Of a stretch of DNA of 60,027 nt, positions 6,983 through 16,087 are shown piece by piece. How positions within the stretch are numbered: the stretch's first letter is position 1; every line of letters starts with the position of its first letter. Source of the DNA: a virus. The notes beneath the pieces were generated by a model. That model was not told where the DNA came from, did not search any database, and worked only from the letters and a program-made list of their open reading frames with translations. The stretch is from the IMG/VR virus record IMGVR_UViG_3300046665_000292, positions 1-60,027 of that record, one strand, 5' to 3'. The position numbers and the translations under genes were made by a program.

Positions 6983-7500
6983 CAGAGCCCCGTCGCCTGG
7001 GTGAACAGCGCGTCCAGGCCGTCGGAATCGAGGCCGATTGCGGTGCCGATCGAGATCAGCAGCGGACGGTTTCGTTCGAACACCTGCGAGTCCTCCCATT
7101 CGATCTGCGCCAAGCCGCGCTCGGTCGGGTCGCTGATCAACGCGATCTTCGTCGGCACCTGGTCGAGTAGTCCATTCAGGAGCAGCGCCTGCCGCGCTTG
7201 CCGGCGCGTCACCTGCTGTGGGACCAGTGCCTTCGCTGCTGCCGCCCGGGCATCAAGTTCCTCTTGCGTCGCCGCGCGGACGTTCCACATCTGGGTCCAT
7301 ACCCCGTCTACGTTTTCCACCGCGACAGGCTCTGCAATCTGGTCCGCCCCAACTTCTGGCCGCTCGTAGGCCAGTGGATAAACCTGGGCGTACGCTAAGT
7401 CCTCGTCCGTGACGATCGCCGGGAAAATCACGTTGGGCATCGATGCGCGAATCTCGCTGTGTGCGGTGAAGATTTCGCCGGTCTCTGGTTTGAAATACAT
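6982..7500 (-). CDS. Putative tail-fibre assembly chaperone
   Basis: The 172-residue protein begins MYFKPETGEIFTAHSEIRAS and has a helical middle (ATQEELDARAAAAKAL, VTRRQARQALLLNG) and GLAQIEWEDSQVFERN. Short acidic proteins of this form follow tail-fibre genes and act as fibre chaperones in many siphophages. The assignment is from layout and position; no catalytic motif is seen. Confidence 0.5.
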   Translation of the reverse strand: MYFKPETGEIFTAHSEIRASMPNVIFPAIVTDEDLAYAQVYPLAYERPEVGADQIAEPVAVENVDGVWTQMWNVRAATQEELDARAAAAKALVPQQVTRRQARQALLLNGLLDQVPTKIALISDPTERGLAQIEWEDSQVFERNRPLLISIGTAIGLDSDGLDALFTQATGL

Positions 7501-7508
7501 GGCTTCCT

Positions 7509-8408
7509 CTATTCGTTTGCCGTGCGGGTGGATGGATAACTGCGACCGTTGCCGCCGACGATGCGGAGTGCACCGTGCGCGCCAGCGTAACCGTTGGTGG
7601 ACGAGCTGATAATGCTGACATACGCGCCGGCCGCGCCGCCGCCGCCAGGCCCCCCCGCAATCCTTGGGGAGCTCGACGCATCCGCGCCGCCCGAGCCTCC
7701 TTTGCCGCCTCCGCCGCCCGCAGCGGACGCCGCGCCAGATGCTCCCTGCCCGTAAATCCCTGTGCCACCGCCTGCGAAGCTGTCATTTGCAGAGCTGCCA
7801 CCGTTGCCGGAGCTACCACCACCCGCCGCGCCGCCAGTACCTACGCTACCGGGTACTGGGCTCCCGTTAGTTGCTTGGGACTGCGAACCGCCATTGCCGC
7901 CTTTACCGGCGTACCCCCCCGCGCCGCCTCCGCCGCCGGCACCGGCCGCGTAAGGTGAGCCGCCGTCGCCCCCATCGCCGCCACCGATATTGGAGTCGAT
8001 GGTCGAGCCCCCGCCGCCAATGCCCCCGAGGCTGCCGCTGTTGCCGCCGGGGAGTCCGCCAGAAGCGGTAAGGAGCGCAACACCGCCCCGCGAAATACGG
8101 GTAAGTCCACCGCCGATTGCCGCGGTGGTCGAGGTGCCGCCTGTGCCCCCAGCCCCCACGCTAAGAGTGAGAGTCTCCCCCGGCGTGACGGGTATCGCTA
8201 CCGCGTAACGCAGCCCGCCGCCGCCGCCGCCGCCGCCCGCATTTGTGCCGCTATACCCCCCGCCGCCCCCCGCGCCGATACAGAGGGCGCTGATAAAGTA
8301 GGTGCCGGCCGGCACGACGAATGGATAGGTGCCGGGCGTGCGCCATTCCTGTTGAAAAATAGGCGCGTTCAGCGCACCACGCCGCAGCCGAAAGGTAGTG
8401 TTATCCAT
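7509..8408 (-). CDS. Glycine-rich tail-tip adhesin
   Basis: The 299-residue protein has a short conserved head (TFRLRRGALNAPIFQQEWRTPGTYPF) and then about 200 residues dominated by Gly, Ala and Ser in polyglycine patches such as GAGGGGGYSG. Glycine-rich domains like this form polyglycine-II adhesin tips on phage fibres and decide host receptor choice. The extreme GC skew of the repeats produces long false frames on the other strand. It lies directly behind the tail-fibre gene. Confidence 0.7.
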   Translation of the reverse strand: MDNTTFRLRRGALNAPIFQQEWRTPGTYPFVVPAGTYFISALCIGAGGGGGYSGTNAGGGGGGGGLRYAVAIPVTPGETLTLSVGAGGTGGTSTTAAIGGGLTRISRGGVALLTASGGLPGGNSGSLGGIGGGGSTIDSNIGGGDGGDGGSPYAAGAGGGGGAGGYAGKGGNGGSQSQATNGSPVPGSVGTGGAAGGGSSGNGGSSANDSFAGGGTGIYGQGASGAASAAGGGGGKGGSGGADASSSPRIAGGPGGGGAAGAYVSIISSSTNGYAGAHGALRIVGGNGRSYPSTRTANE

Positions 8409-8409
8409 A

Positions 8410-9114
8410 TCAATTATCGAAGTTAGGCGCAGCTACCAGGCGGATCCTTGCCCCTTTGTTGCTGGTAACGAACATTAGTTCGTGAGTTTTTCCGGCCGTG
8501 AAAACGTACACCTGATTGGTGGGGGTCTTTACTGAAGACGGCAGGCTCAGGACGCCGCTGACGTGGGTTACCTCTACCGTCCACGAATAACCATCCTGCG
8601 GGCACTTGATGAAGTCCCATGTCTCATTGCCGTTCAACGTACGTTTGAAATAGTTTGATTTCGAAAGGTCAAACGTCGCGGTTGCAGCTACCTGGGGAAT
8701 GAACGAACCCTGCCCAGCTAGCATTGCCCAGCTCGCTGAATCGTTCGTCGGGTCTGTGGTGCCGGCTCCCGCAACGATACGGCGGTAGGTCTGGAAGTTG
8801 ACCTGACTGATGGCGCAGGTATTCAAAGCATAGGACTGACCACTCACCCATGGCGCGACGCCCGTAGATGCGATGGCAGCTTGCATGGATGCGGTCGCAG
8901 TTTGCGCACTGGTCTCAGCCGCAGTGGCGCTACTCTCAGCCGCAGTAGCGTTTTGCACGACGCTGGTCGCTACCGCAGCCAGCTCCCCGTTAAACGTGTC
9001 GGCCATGTGCGAGCCGAACGCAAACGCCTTGGAGTTATAGCTGCCATCGGCGCGGTCGGACAAAGCCGGGAACGGCGGGACATCCGACATTGGTGGGACG
9101 GGAGTTGTTGCCAT
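8410..9114 (-). CDS. Tail fibre protein
   Basis: The 234-residue protein starts VPPFPALSDRADGSYNSKAF, a typical fibre N-terminus, followed by an Ala/Thr heptad stretch (about 45-80) able to form a trimeric coil. A carbohydrate-binding-like repeat WVSGQSYALNTCAIS and a beta-rich C-terminal part follow. It starts at the stop of the preceding gene. Structural role is inferred from sequence layout and neighbours. Confidence 0.62.
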   Translation of the reverse strand: MATTPVPPMSDVPPFPALSDRADGSYNSKAFAFGSHMADTFNGELAAVATSVVQNATAAESSATAAETSAQTATASMQAAIASTGVAPWVSGQSYALNTCAISQVNFQTYRRIVAGAGTTDPTNDSASWAMLAGQGSFIPQVAATATFDLSKSNYFKRTLNGNETWDFIKCPQDGYSWTVEVTHVSGVLSLPSSVKTPTNQVYVFTAGKTHELMFVTSNKGARIRLVAAPNFDN

Positions 9115-10049
9115 CAGATATTGCCTTCCACTTTCAGATTGATTGATGTAGTTCCGGCCGAATCCGCCCGAATGCTTCCGGAAACGAACCCGAGAGTGTT
9201 GAGATACCCATACCGAGGCAGCCCACTCGCCTCAAACGGAACAGCTGTATCGATGATGTCGCCCAGGATTGCGTCAGCGTTCATGGCCTGCTCGGCGTCG
9301 ATCACGATGCTGCAGCTCACATCCCGGCTGCGGGCGCGCCTCGTGATCTTGTAAGTTCCATCAAAGTTGTATTCCCTTAACGTGTAAGTCTTCCGGTTGG
9401 ACTCGGCGCCATATTGGGCCCCACCGAACTGGCCATCACCGATGAATTGGCGCCAATCGCCGAGCTTGATGGTTCCGATCGCCACCCGGGCGCCAGGGGC
9501 GGCCGAGACGGTGATCGCCACCTCGGCATTGGGCGTGATCGGTATGCCGTCAAACGAGATTTGTTCTGTTGGCGTCAGCACGGAAAACAGCAATTCGTAG
9601 AAGCCCGCAGCCTGGCTGTACAGATCGCCACTCCACGAGCGGATTACAGCGCCGCCTGGGCCGTCGCGCACAACAACGCTGTAGTTCGAGCCCTCCATAC
9701 CGTACACAGAGGCGCCGTTTATAAAGCCCGGCTGAATCACATATGTCAGCGAGCCGGTAGATACGACTTTCGTATTGGAGTAATCGTCGAACGGAGCCAT
9801 GCGGTTTGTGGGCCCTTCGCGAACCCAGTACTTAGTGTCGAGATCCGGAGTGGCCGCCCGGCCCGTGTGAGCCAACTGACACACCCACACGGAGCCGCTG
9901 TAAGTGCGCTGGTCAGGCACGGCGTAATTTCCACCGGCTACCCAAGCGATCTCCCCATTAGCAGTGTCGGGTTCGGGAATCGTCGTACCACTCTTGATCA
10001 TGCTCGTGGTGATATCGACGGGCACCATGACCCTAGCGCTCGCCGTCAT
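9114..10049 (-). CDS. Distal tail / fibre-attachment protein
   Basis: The 311-residue protein directly follows the tape measure (ATGA-type overlap). It has a repeat-like binding module near residues 30-75 (AWVAGGNYAVPDQRTYSG..VWVCQLAHTG), a beta-rich middle, and a C-terminal domain starting near GDWRQFIGDGQFGGAQYGAE. This place normally holds distal tail or hub proteins. It is unusually compact: no separate minor-tail M/L/I/J set follows. Exact function is uncertain. Confidence 0.5.
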   Translation of the reverse strand: MTASARVMVPVDITTSMIKSGTTIPEPDTANGEIAWVAGGNYAVPDQRTYSGSVWVCQLAHTGRAATPDLDTKYWVREGPTNRMAPFDDYSNTKVVSTGSLTYVIQPGFINGASVYGMEGSNYSVVVRDGPGGAVIRSWSGDLYSQAAGFYELLFSVLTPTEQISFDGIPITPNAEVAITVSAAPGARVAIGTIKLGDWRQFIGDGQFGGAQYGAESNRKTYTLREYNFDGTYKITRRARSRDVSCSIVIDAEQAMNADAILGDIIDTAVPFEASGLPRYGYLNTLGFVSGSIRADSAGTTSINLKVEGNI

Positions 10050-13000
10050 GCGACCTCCTTCGTTTTGACGGTATTGATTACCTCGGCGCGGATGGCATTG
10101 CCACCGTCCGTTGCATTCTCGAACATGTCCTTATGATCCCCAGTGTTGTTGGCGATGCGATCGAGTGCCGCCTGTTGTTCAGCCACTTTTGCAGTGAGCC
10201 GATCAACCGCCGCGGCGAGGACTTCCACGTTCGACGAAGGATTCGAAGCGCGCGCCAGCACAGACATCAGCATCCGGTTATCCGCTGCCGGGATGATTCG
10301 CTCACCCTGGTGGATAAGCGCCGGCATCGTCTCCGGCACAAAGTTCGTGCCGACGGCGAACGGGTGCAGCTTCTTGTACTCATCACTCCCTAGGATGGCG
10401 GAGCGAATGGAGTCGAGCGAGGTGCCGCGGGCAATCTGGTCCTGCCAGAACTGCACCCCGGATTGGTCAGGCGCGCGGCCGAGAAGATCCTGGTAGAAGC
10501 CGGCGATGGTCGACGTTCCGCCAACAACCGGATTCGCCTGCGCGGAGCCGATGGACGACTGAAACGCCGCCATCACCTGGGCGAGCGACAGCAGGCCGAC
10601 CGACTGCCCATTCAGCGCATCGATCTGCGCCTGTCCGTTTGCCACGATCGCATCGAGCGATTTGAGTTGGGCGTTCAGCGCATCGAGCGACTTCTGCTCA
10701 ACCGACAGCGAATCGTCAGTGATATCACCCAACTGGGCGACGTCGTTCTGTGTCTTCAGCAGGTCTCGCATGTAATCGGAGTAACTCGAGAACTGCGAAC
10801 TAGCGTCTTGCGTGACCGCGCCAAGCGCCTTCTTCAGCGACTCGACTTGTGCATCCGACAGCGTGCCGCCTGCCTTTGTGATTGCCAGGTCGGCCCGAAT
10901 CTCGGCCTGCGCCATCGCCCGGGCGTACAGCTTCTGCTCGGGCGACTGCAGGCTATCGAGCGTGCTGTGGAGCGCTTGCGACAGGCTTTGCAGCTTGGTG
11001 AAGGCCGCAGTATGCGTGTCGACGCTTACTTGGATCGCCGACTTCTCGCGCGACACGACCTTTTGCAGCGCCGAATACGCATCGTTGACGCCGGCGAGCA
11101 TCGTGCTTGCTGCATCCTTCACAGCTTGCAGCGCTGCCGCAGCCTTCTCCGCCTCGGCAGCGGCCTTGGCAGCCGCTTCGGCCACCGCATCAACAGCCGG
11201 ATGCACCTGAGCGAATGCTTCCGCAAGGGCCAGGAGAGAATCCAACTGCTTCGCGCCCGACTCGCTCGCCGCGGCGCCCGAGGTGATCAGGTCATCGACC
11301 AGAGCCTTGAACTCGTCCCGCGTTGTGGGGATCGTGCTCAAGCCGAGGCTGGCCAGCGCCTTATCCAGCGCCTCAGCTACCGGCTTGATTCGCTCGGCGT
11401 CGCTGAGGAAGTTCTGATTGAACGTCGAGGCGTACCCGCTCAGCACCTGCAGACCGCCGGCCAGGTCGATTAGCTGCTCGCGAGCCTTTGCCGACTCTAG
11501 CCCAGTCGAGCCGAACAGGGAACTGGCAGAGAAGCCCAGGAGTTGCGCGACCTTGTCCGTGCCCTGGAAGTCTCCGGCCAAGCGCTGCAGCGTTGCCGAC
11601 AGCGTTTCGCCCGACTTGTTGAAGTCGCTCAGGTTCGGGACAAGCTTATTGGCGATTTCGTCACCGATCCCTTGGAAGAAATCGGTAATCGCTTGCTGGT
11701 CCTTCGTGGCATCGCCGGTCAGCTTAAGATCGAAGGTCTTCGAATAGTCCTTAATCCAATCTGCCTGCACGCCAAGCGATGATGCAAAGCCGCTCGAAGC
11801 GCTCTCGATCGACGCCAGACCCTGGGTGAATTGCTTGACCATTGCATCGGTCAGCGCGGTTGTATCCTTCCCGTCCTTGTCGGACCGGAACCAACCGCCG
11901 TCCTGATGCCAGTTCGCGTAATTCTGGCCCGTAAGGCTCGATGCAGTCAGTGTGCCGCTGACACCCTGGCTCGTCACCTCCTTGCTTCCCATGCCGAAGG
12001 CGCGGTTGACCAATCCGCCGATCACGCCTGCCACTGCGCCGCCGATCGGGCCAAAGATGGCACTTGCAACCGCAGTGCCAATTTTCTCAACCGTCATGAC
12101 GCCGGAGCCAGTCTCGTACTTGCCCGATATGGCGGAGTTCAGCGACGAGCCGATCATGTAGCCGCCGACCGTGCCACCGATCTGCCCAGCCCATTGAGCC
12201 GCCTGACCGGGAGCGCCGCCGCCCATCGACAGGCCGAGCTTGTCAAAGCCGGTCTGTACGCCACTCGCGATGGATTGCTCCATCGTCCCGCCACTCTTGA
12301 ACATGGTGTACATGTTCGATGCGGCCTGGGCTGCGGTGATAGTGCTGTTACCGGCGCCGACGCTTCCAGCCGGCGCCGGGATGCCGCTGAGAGTAGCCGC
12401 CACCGCAGGCCCGGAAATAGCTCCGGCGAGGCTGGTCACGATCTGGACGACGTACTTCTTGACGAAGGTCTGGTACAGCGCCTCCGCCAAAGACTGCTTG
12501 AGTGTGTTGCCGATCGACTTCGTGAACGACGACCAGACATTCTGGCCACCGACCAGCATGTCGCGGAATCCTTCCTGGAAGTTGTTGTCGAGGTTGTCGA
12601 TCACGCCCTTCCAGCGGTCTAGCACTGGCTGCATTTGGCGGTTTGCCATCCAGACGTCGAACTGCTCGAGGATCTTCTTGCGAGCCTCCGAACCCTCTTC
12701 CGTGTGGTCGATCAGGTACTGCCACTGCCTTGCATCGATCGCGGTGATGCGCTGGGCGCGAAGGTCGGCGTCGGCGATGTACTGCGCGGAGAACTTCTCG
12801 TTGTCACGAAGGAGTTGGTTGGCGGCGGCGAGAGCTGCTTCCTGGTTAATCTCTTCGGCTGCAGCGGCTTTGCTGGCTTCTGCTCGCGCCCGGAATCCAG
12901 CAATCTCTTCTGCCGTATATGCAATTCCCTTCGCCTTACGCTCGTCGATCTTCTTTTGCAACTCAAGATCGATCTGCGCTTGCGCGATGTACGTCTTACG

Positions 13001-14971
13001 TGCTTGGTCAGACTGCCCGAACAGCGCCAACTCCTGCGCTACGGCCTCTCGTTGCGCGTTGATGGTCCGATCCCAGCCCGCGACCACATCATCGATCGAC
13101 TTCTTGCGATCAAAGTCCGCTTCCTTGATAGAGTTCGTGGCCCCGCTGATGATGTTGGCGCGCTTCTGCATGAGAACAGCCAGCTCGCCATTTGCCTTCT
13201 CGCGTGCCGACTTTTCTTCCTTGCCGTCAGCGATGCGGGCCTGCTCTTTCAGTATCGGTATTTCGAGGTCGATTTCGCGAAGTTGAATATCCCGCTTCTT
13301 GGCGTAGTACTCGTCCTGGCTGATTAGCTGCCGCTTGTATAGGCTTTCAGCGTCAGCCAACTCGCCAACCATCTTCTCCTTTTGGAGACTGCGGTTGTTC
13401 TCAAGTTGGGTCAGCGTGACGTTGTTCAGGTCAAAGTACTTTTGCTTGACCCTGTCGACTGCCTTCTTAATGTCCTCATCGGACGCACCGGCCTCCAAGC
13501 CCTCGTTCGTAACTTTCGCAATTTCCCGGCGCTGCAGCTCCGCCTTGGACAGGGTGCCATCCATGATCTTGGACCATTCAAGTCCAGCCTGGCGAAGCTT
13601 TTCGGAAGCTCCTGCTTGCTGGGCGTCCCATGCATCCTTCTCTACTTGCCCTTGCAACTCCGTCTCGCGCTTCAGCAACTCGGTCAGCTTTGAGGCGGCT
13701 TTCGCCCGCATCATCTCCGCAGCGTCTCCGCGGTCGCCGGCGCCAGTGCCGGCAGGCATACGCGCCAGCTTGATTTGCTCTTGGACTTCGGCCAACTCTT
13801 GAGCCGGCGTCTTCTTGCGACCAACCCCGAGGAAGACGTCCCATGCTTTCGCGGCGGATTCTTTCGCCCCCATCCAGGCGCCCTCGATCACGCCGAGATT
13901 GTCCTTCATCGCTTTCGCGCGGCCTGCGAAAGCATCCGAATATGCCTTTTGCGCTACCTCGGCGGCCTCGTCGTTCTTGCCCTGATCCTGGAGGGCCTTG
14001 ATTTGCTCATACGTCGCAGCCGTCAAGTAGTGGTACGACTCGCTCAGTTTCAGACTGGCCTGGACCGGCGATTTACCGAGCTCCTCGAAGTCCTTAACCG
14101 TGTCTTCGACACTGCGTCCAATGTACTTTTGAACCTGAACAGCAACAGCGCCAAACTGCTTAAGGTTATCTGCGCCGACCTGTCCGGTGCTGACCAGCGC
14201 CGCTACAGCCTGCGATGCCTCCGCCTGAGTACCAACGGTCTTACTGATCGCGGCAGCGTAGGCTGACAACTGGCTCGTGCTTGCGCCGGCCGCGTTGGCG
14301 GACATGATGATCGCCCGCGTGTATGCGTCGGCTTCTTTGGAGCCTTCGGAATACGCATAAGCCAGGGCACCCAGAGCTGCTGCCCCTACAGCTACGGGAC
14401 TGACCAATCCGAGGATCGAAGATCCTACGCCACGGATAGTGGCTGGGATGCTCCCGAATTGGTCGCGAAGTTGTCCTCCCTGCTGCAGGAGAACGAGCAG
14501 CGGCGACTGACCACCGGCCAACTGAGTTGCCACGTCCGTCAACTGAGCCGGCACCATGCGCATTGCGTTGGTGATTTGAGCTGCCGACGCGCCAGCGGAA
14601 GTGGCCGTACGTGCCTGGGCTTGTTCCACCGAGCGAAGCTGATCGAGATATGGCCGTAGCGTATTCGGGTCGATACCGCGCTGCCGCGCCATTGCCTCGT
14701 AATATGCGACTGTCTGCCGTCCTCCAGCCTCCATCGCTGCCGTCGTTCGCTGGATCGAGCCAATGATGCTTCGGCTTGCCGAGTCGACCCGCTGCGAGGA
14801 TGCGGATGCGCCACTCCCGATACCAGCAACGGCGCGTTCTGCTTGCTCTCCGGAGCGAGTAACCTGCTGGGCCATCTGCCCGGCCTGCTGCCCGATCTCG
14901 TTGAATCCGGCGCGAGTGCGGGTCGTGTCGACCTCTGCAACTAGTTGTACCCGGCGCTCTTCAGTCGACAT
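10046..14971 (-). CDS. Tape measure protein
   Basis: The 1,641-residue protein (MSTEERRVQLVAEVDTTRTR start) is by far the longest of the genome. It carries the N-terminal TMP domain (LRSVEQAQARTATSAG, MRMVPAQLTDVATQLAGGQS), a glycine/alanine hydrophobic central part, long coiled coils, and a Phage-tail DUF4214-like block (FYQDLLGRAPDQSGVQFWQDQI). It sets tail length and exits with the DNA. At about 0.15 nm per residue it predicts a tail near 250 nm. The ATG at 14971 lies 13 bp behind a terminator, so expression depends on read-through or a promoter hidden there. Confidence 0.93.
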   Translation of the reverse strand: MSTEERRVQLVAEVDTTRTRAGFNEIGQQAGQMAQQVTRSGEQAERAVAGIGSGASASSQRVDSASRSIIGSIQRTTAAMEAGGRQTVAYYEAMARQRGIDPNTLRPYLDQLRSVEQAQARTATSAGASAAQITNAMRMVPAQLTDVATQLAGGQSPLLVLLQQGGQLRDQFGSIPATIRGVGSSILGLVSPVAVGAAALGALAYAYSEGSKEADAYTRAIIMSANAAGASTSQLSAYAAAISKTVGTQAEASQAVAALVSTGQVGADNLKQFGAVAVQVQKYIGRSVEDTVKDFEELGKSPVQASLKLSESYHYLTAATYEQIKALQDQGKNDEAAEVAQKAYSDAFAGRAKAMKDNLGVIEGAWMGAKESAAKAWDVFLGVGRKKTPAQELAEVQEQIKLARMPAGTGAGDRGDAAEMMRAKAASKLTELLKRETELQGQVEKDAWDAQQAGASEKLRQAGLEWSKIMDGTLSKAELQRREIAKVTNEGLEAGASDEDIKKAVDRVKQKYFDLNNVTLTQLENNRSLQKEKMVGELADAESLYKRQLISQDEYYAKKRDIQLREIDLEIPILKEQARIADGKEEKSAREKANGELAVLMQKRANIISGATNSIKEADFDRKKSIDDVVAGWDRTINAQREAVAQELALFGQSDQARKTYIAQAQIDLELQKKIDERKAKGIAYTAEEIAGFRARAEASKAAAAEEINQEAALAAANQLLRDNEKFSAQYIADADLRAQRITAIDARQWQYLIDHTEEGSEARKKILEQFDVWMANRQMQPVLDRWKGVIDNLDNNFQEGFRDMLVGGQNVWSSFTKSIGNTLKQSLAEALYQTFVKKYVVQIVTSLAGAISGPAVAATLSGIPAPAGSVGAGNSTITAAQAASNMYTMFKSGGTMEQSIASGVQTGFDKLGLSMGGGAPGQAAQWAGQIGGTVGGYMIGSSLNSAISGKYETGSGVMTVEKIGTAVASAIFGPIGGAVAGVIGGLVNRAFGMGSKEVTSQGVSGTLTASSLTGQNYANWHQDGGWFRSDKDGKDTTALTDAMVKQFTQGLASIESASSGFASSLGVQADWIKDYSKTFDLKLTGDATKDQQAITDFFQGIGDEIANKLVPNLSDFNKSGETLSATLQRLAGDFQGTDKVAQLLGFSASSLFGSTGLESAKAREQLIDLAGGLQVLSGYASTFNQNFLSDAERIKPVAEALDKALASLGLSTIPTTRDEFKALVDDLITSGAAASESGAKQLDSLLALAEAFAQVHPAVDAVAEAAAKAAAEAEKAAAALQAVKDAASTMLAGVNDAYSALQKVVSREKSAIQVSVDTHTAAFTKLQSLSQALHSTLDSLQSPEQKLYARAMAQAEIRADLAITKAGGTLSDAQVESLKKALGAVTQDASSQFSSYSDYMRDLLKTQNDVAQLGDITDDSLSVEQKSLDALNAQLKSLDAIVANGQAQIDALNGQSVGLLSLAQVMAAFQSSIGSAQANPVVGGTSTIAGFYQDLLGRAPDQSGVQFWQDQIARGTSLDSIRSAILGSDEYKKLHPFAVGTNFVPETMPALIHQGERIIPAADNRMLMSVLARASNPSSNVEVLAAAVDRLTAKVAEQQAALDRIANNTGDHKDMFENATDGGNAIRAEVINTVKTKEVA

Positions 14972-14983
14972 ATCGTTCGCCCA

Positions 14984-15008
14984 TAAAAAAACCGCCACGA
15001 GGGCGGTT
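14984..15008 (-). terminator. Terminator just upstream of the tape measure gene
   Basis: AACCGCC and GGCGGTT form a 7-bp stem with a 5-nt loop and seven T residues on the minus strand. With the hairpin at 15015-15038 it makes a tandem stop behind the accessory gene at 15046. The T tract and following bases (TTTTTTTATGGGCG) repeat those at 6457. Confidence 0.75.
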
Positions 15009-15014
15009 CGTCAA

Positions 15015-15038
15015 ACAAAAATGCCAGCTTTCGCTGGC
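15015..15038 (-). terminator. Second terminator of the tandem pair
   Basis: GCCAGC and GCTGGC form a short stem followed by TTTTTGTTT on the minus strand, directly after the stop codon of the gene at 15046-15435. Confidence 0.65.
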
Positions 15039-15045
15039 TATGCTT

Positions 15046-15435
15046 TTAATCTATGTTTCTAGTCCAAGTTGGCCGAATGCATTCCGGCGCCACTCCGTCT
15101 TTTGGCTTCGCGGCAGTAAAACACTTAAGCGCCGCAGACCTATAGGCATTCTCGTCAATTGGCAACTTCGGCAAGGCACACCGGTTTGCTTGCATAAGTG
15201 TGAGATTTGCCTGTATGACGTTGCTGGCCACTACCTTTTGTAACTGTCGATTCGTTTCTCGCGCGGCGCTGCTATCAAACGTGCCGTCGATACTGTAAAA
15301 AGCCAGATCTCTTACTCCTGCCTCAACGGTTGCCGCAAGTGCTTCGCATGAACCAGCCAGAGCTGGAGCCCTATCAGCTGCCTGAGCAAACCCGCAGGCC
15401 GCGACCAGCAGCACTCCAAATATCGTTCGCTTCAT
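15046..15435 (-). CDS. Secreted small hypothetical protein (accessory)
   Basis: The 129-residue protein has a signal peptide (MKRTIFGVLLVAACGFAQA, cleavage after AQA) and four Cys in the mature part, so it is probably periplasmic with disulfides. No family is recognised. AGGAGG precedes the ATG. Its leader (CTCATCACAATAAGGAGGG) closely resembles that of the gene starting at 17131. It is bounded by terminators on both sides, a typical stand-alone accessory insert in a tail operon. Confidence 0.7.
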   Translation of the reverse strand: MKRTIFGVLLVAACGFAQAADRAPALAGSCEALAATVEAGVRDLAFYSIDGTFDSSAARETNRQLQKVVASNVIQANLTLMQANRCALPKLPIDENAYRSAALKCFTAAKPKDGVAPECIRPTWTRNID

Positions 15436-15517
15436 TGCACCCCTCCTTATTGTGATGAGTGCAATATATTACCTCAGCGCAAATAGCTACTCGGATTTCT
15501 AAGGTTGACTTTCCGCA

Positions 15518-15562
15518 AAACGACCAAGGGGGGCGGTTGACTGCCGCCCCCCTTGGTCGTTT
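15518..15562. terminator. Perfect 19-bp-stem bidirectional terminator
   Basis: Bases 15518-15536 and 15544-15562 are a perfect inverted repeat (AAACGACCAAGGGGGGCGG and its complement) with a 7-nt loop. The stem has six consecutive G-C pairs and is flanked by A and T runs, so it can end transcription in either direction. It insulates the membrane-protein gene ending at 15573 from the next insert. Confidence 0.85.
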
Positions 15563-15572
15563 GCGCCTCAAG

Positions 15573-16085
15573 CTATTCGGCCGGACCGTTTTGATGAATG
15601 CCTCTTCGAAGCCTGGCTCGTGCGGATGAGTCACTGACAGAGCCCACGATGACACCCAGCGGATTTAGCACGGCCATCAACACACAGACCTGACCGTACG
15701 ACAGTGCGCAGAGAACAGCGAAAGCAGTTCTATTGATGAGCAACATCTCAGCACTGACTTTGTCAAATCCAAGTGACTGCAACCAAGCGAAGACTGGCGC
15801 CGCCAGGACAAGCACCACCAAAAGAAGCGCCGAGTAGGCCAGCGGATCAGTCACTCTATGCACATCCGGGTCCGACAACGAAACCCCCGACGATGGCCGA
15901 AGCCCCTGCTTGATAACTTCAGGATATACGATTGCCAGCAGTGCACCAAGGATGCCGAATACAACAGACGTAGTAGTGCGTAACGCTTCGTAGAACGTCC
16001 ATTGTTTATCGAGATCGATGTTCTCACCAAAGTGAAAACCGACCCACGCGATCGCGATTAGCAGTATGACTGCAAACCACCTCAT
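15573..16085 (-). CDS. Four-segment inner-membrane protein (accessory pair, effector-like)
   Basis: The 170-residue protein has hydrophobic segments at about 3-19, 37-55 (TSVVFGILGALLAIVYP), 82-104 and 121-143, with a short basic C-terminus. It starts 2 bp after the stop of the 349-residue gene, so the two are one operon with one terminator. Nothing enzymatic is visible. A small polytopic membrane protein behind a large soluble one is the layout of RexA/RexB and other abortive systems; homology to RexB is not shown. Confidence 0.7.
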   Translation of the reverse strand: MRWFAVILLIAIAWVGFHFGENIDLDKQWTFYEALRTTTSVVFGILGALLAIVYPEVIKQGLRPSSGVSLSDPDVHRVTDPLAYSALLLVVLVLAAPVFAWLQSLGFDKVSAEMLLINRTAFAVLCALSYGQVCVLMAVLNPLGVIVGSVSDSSARARLRRGIHQNGPAE

Positions 16086-16087
16086 GT

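Noticed and set aside
7575-8208. Several plus-strand Pro/Arg-rich frames
   Set aside because: They are antisense translations of the glycine-rich adhesin repeats.
10463-13327. Plus-strand frames up to 348 codons inside the tape measure gene
   Set aside because: They are shadows of a gene with strong, continuous coding evidence.
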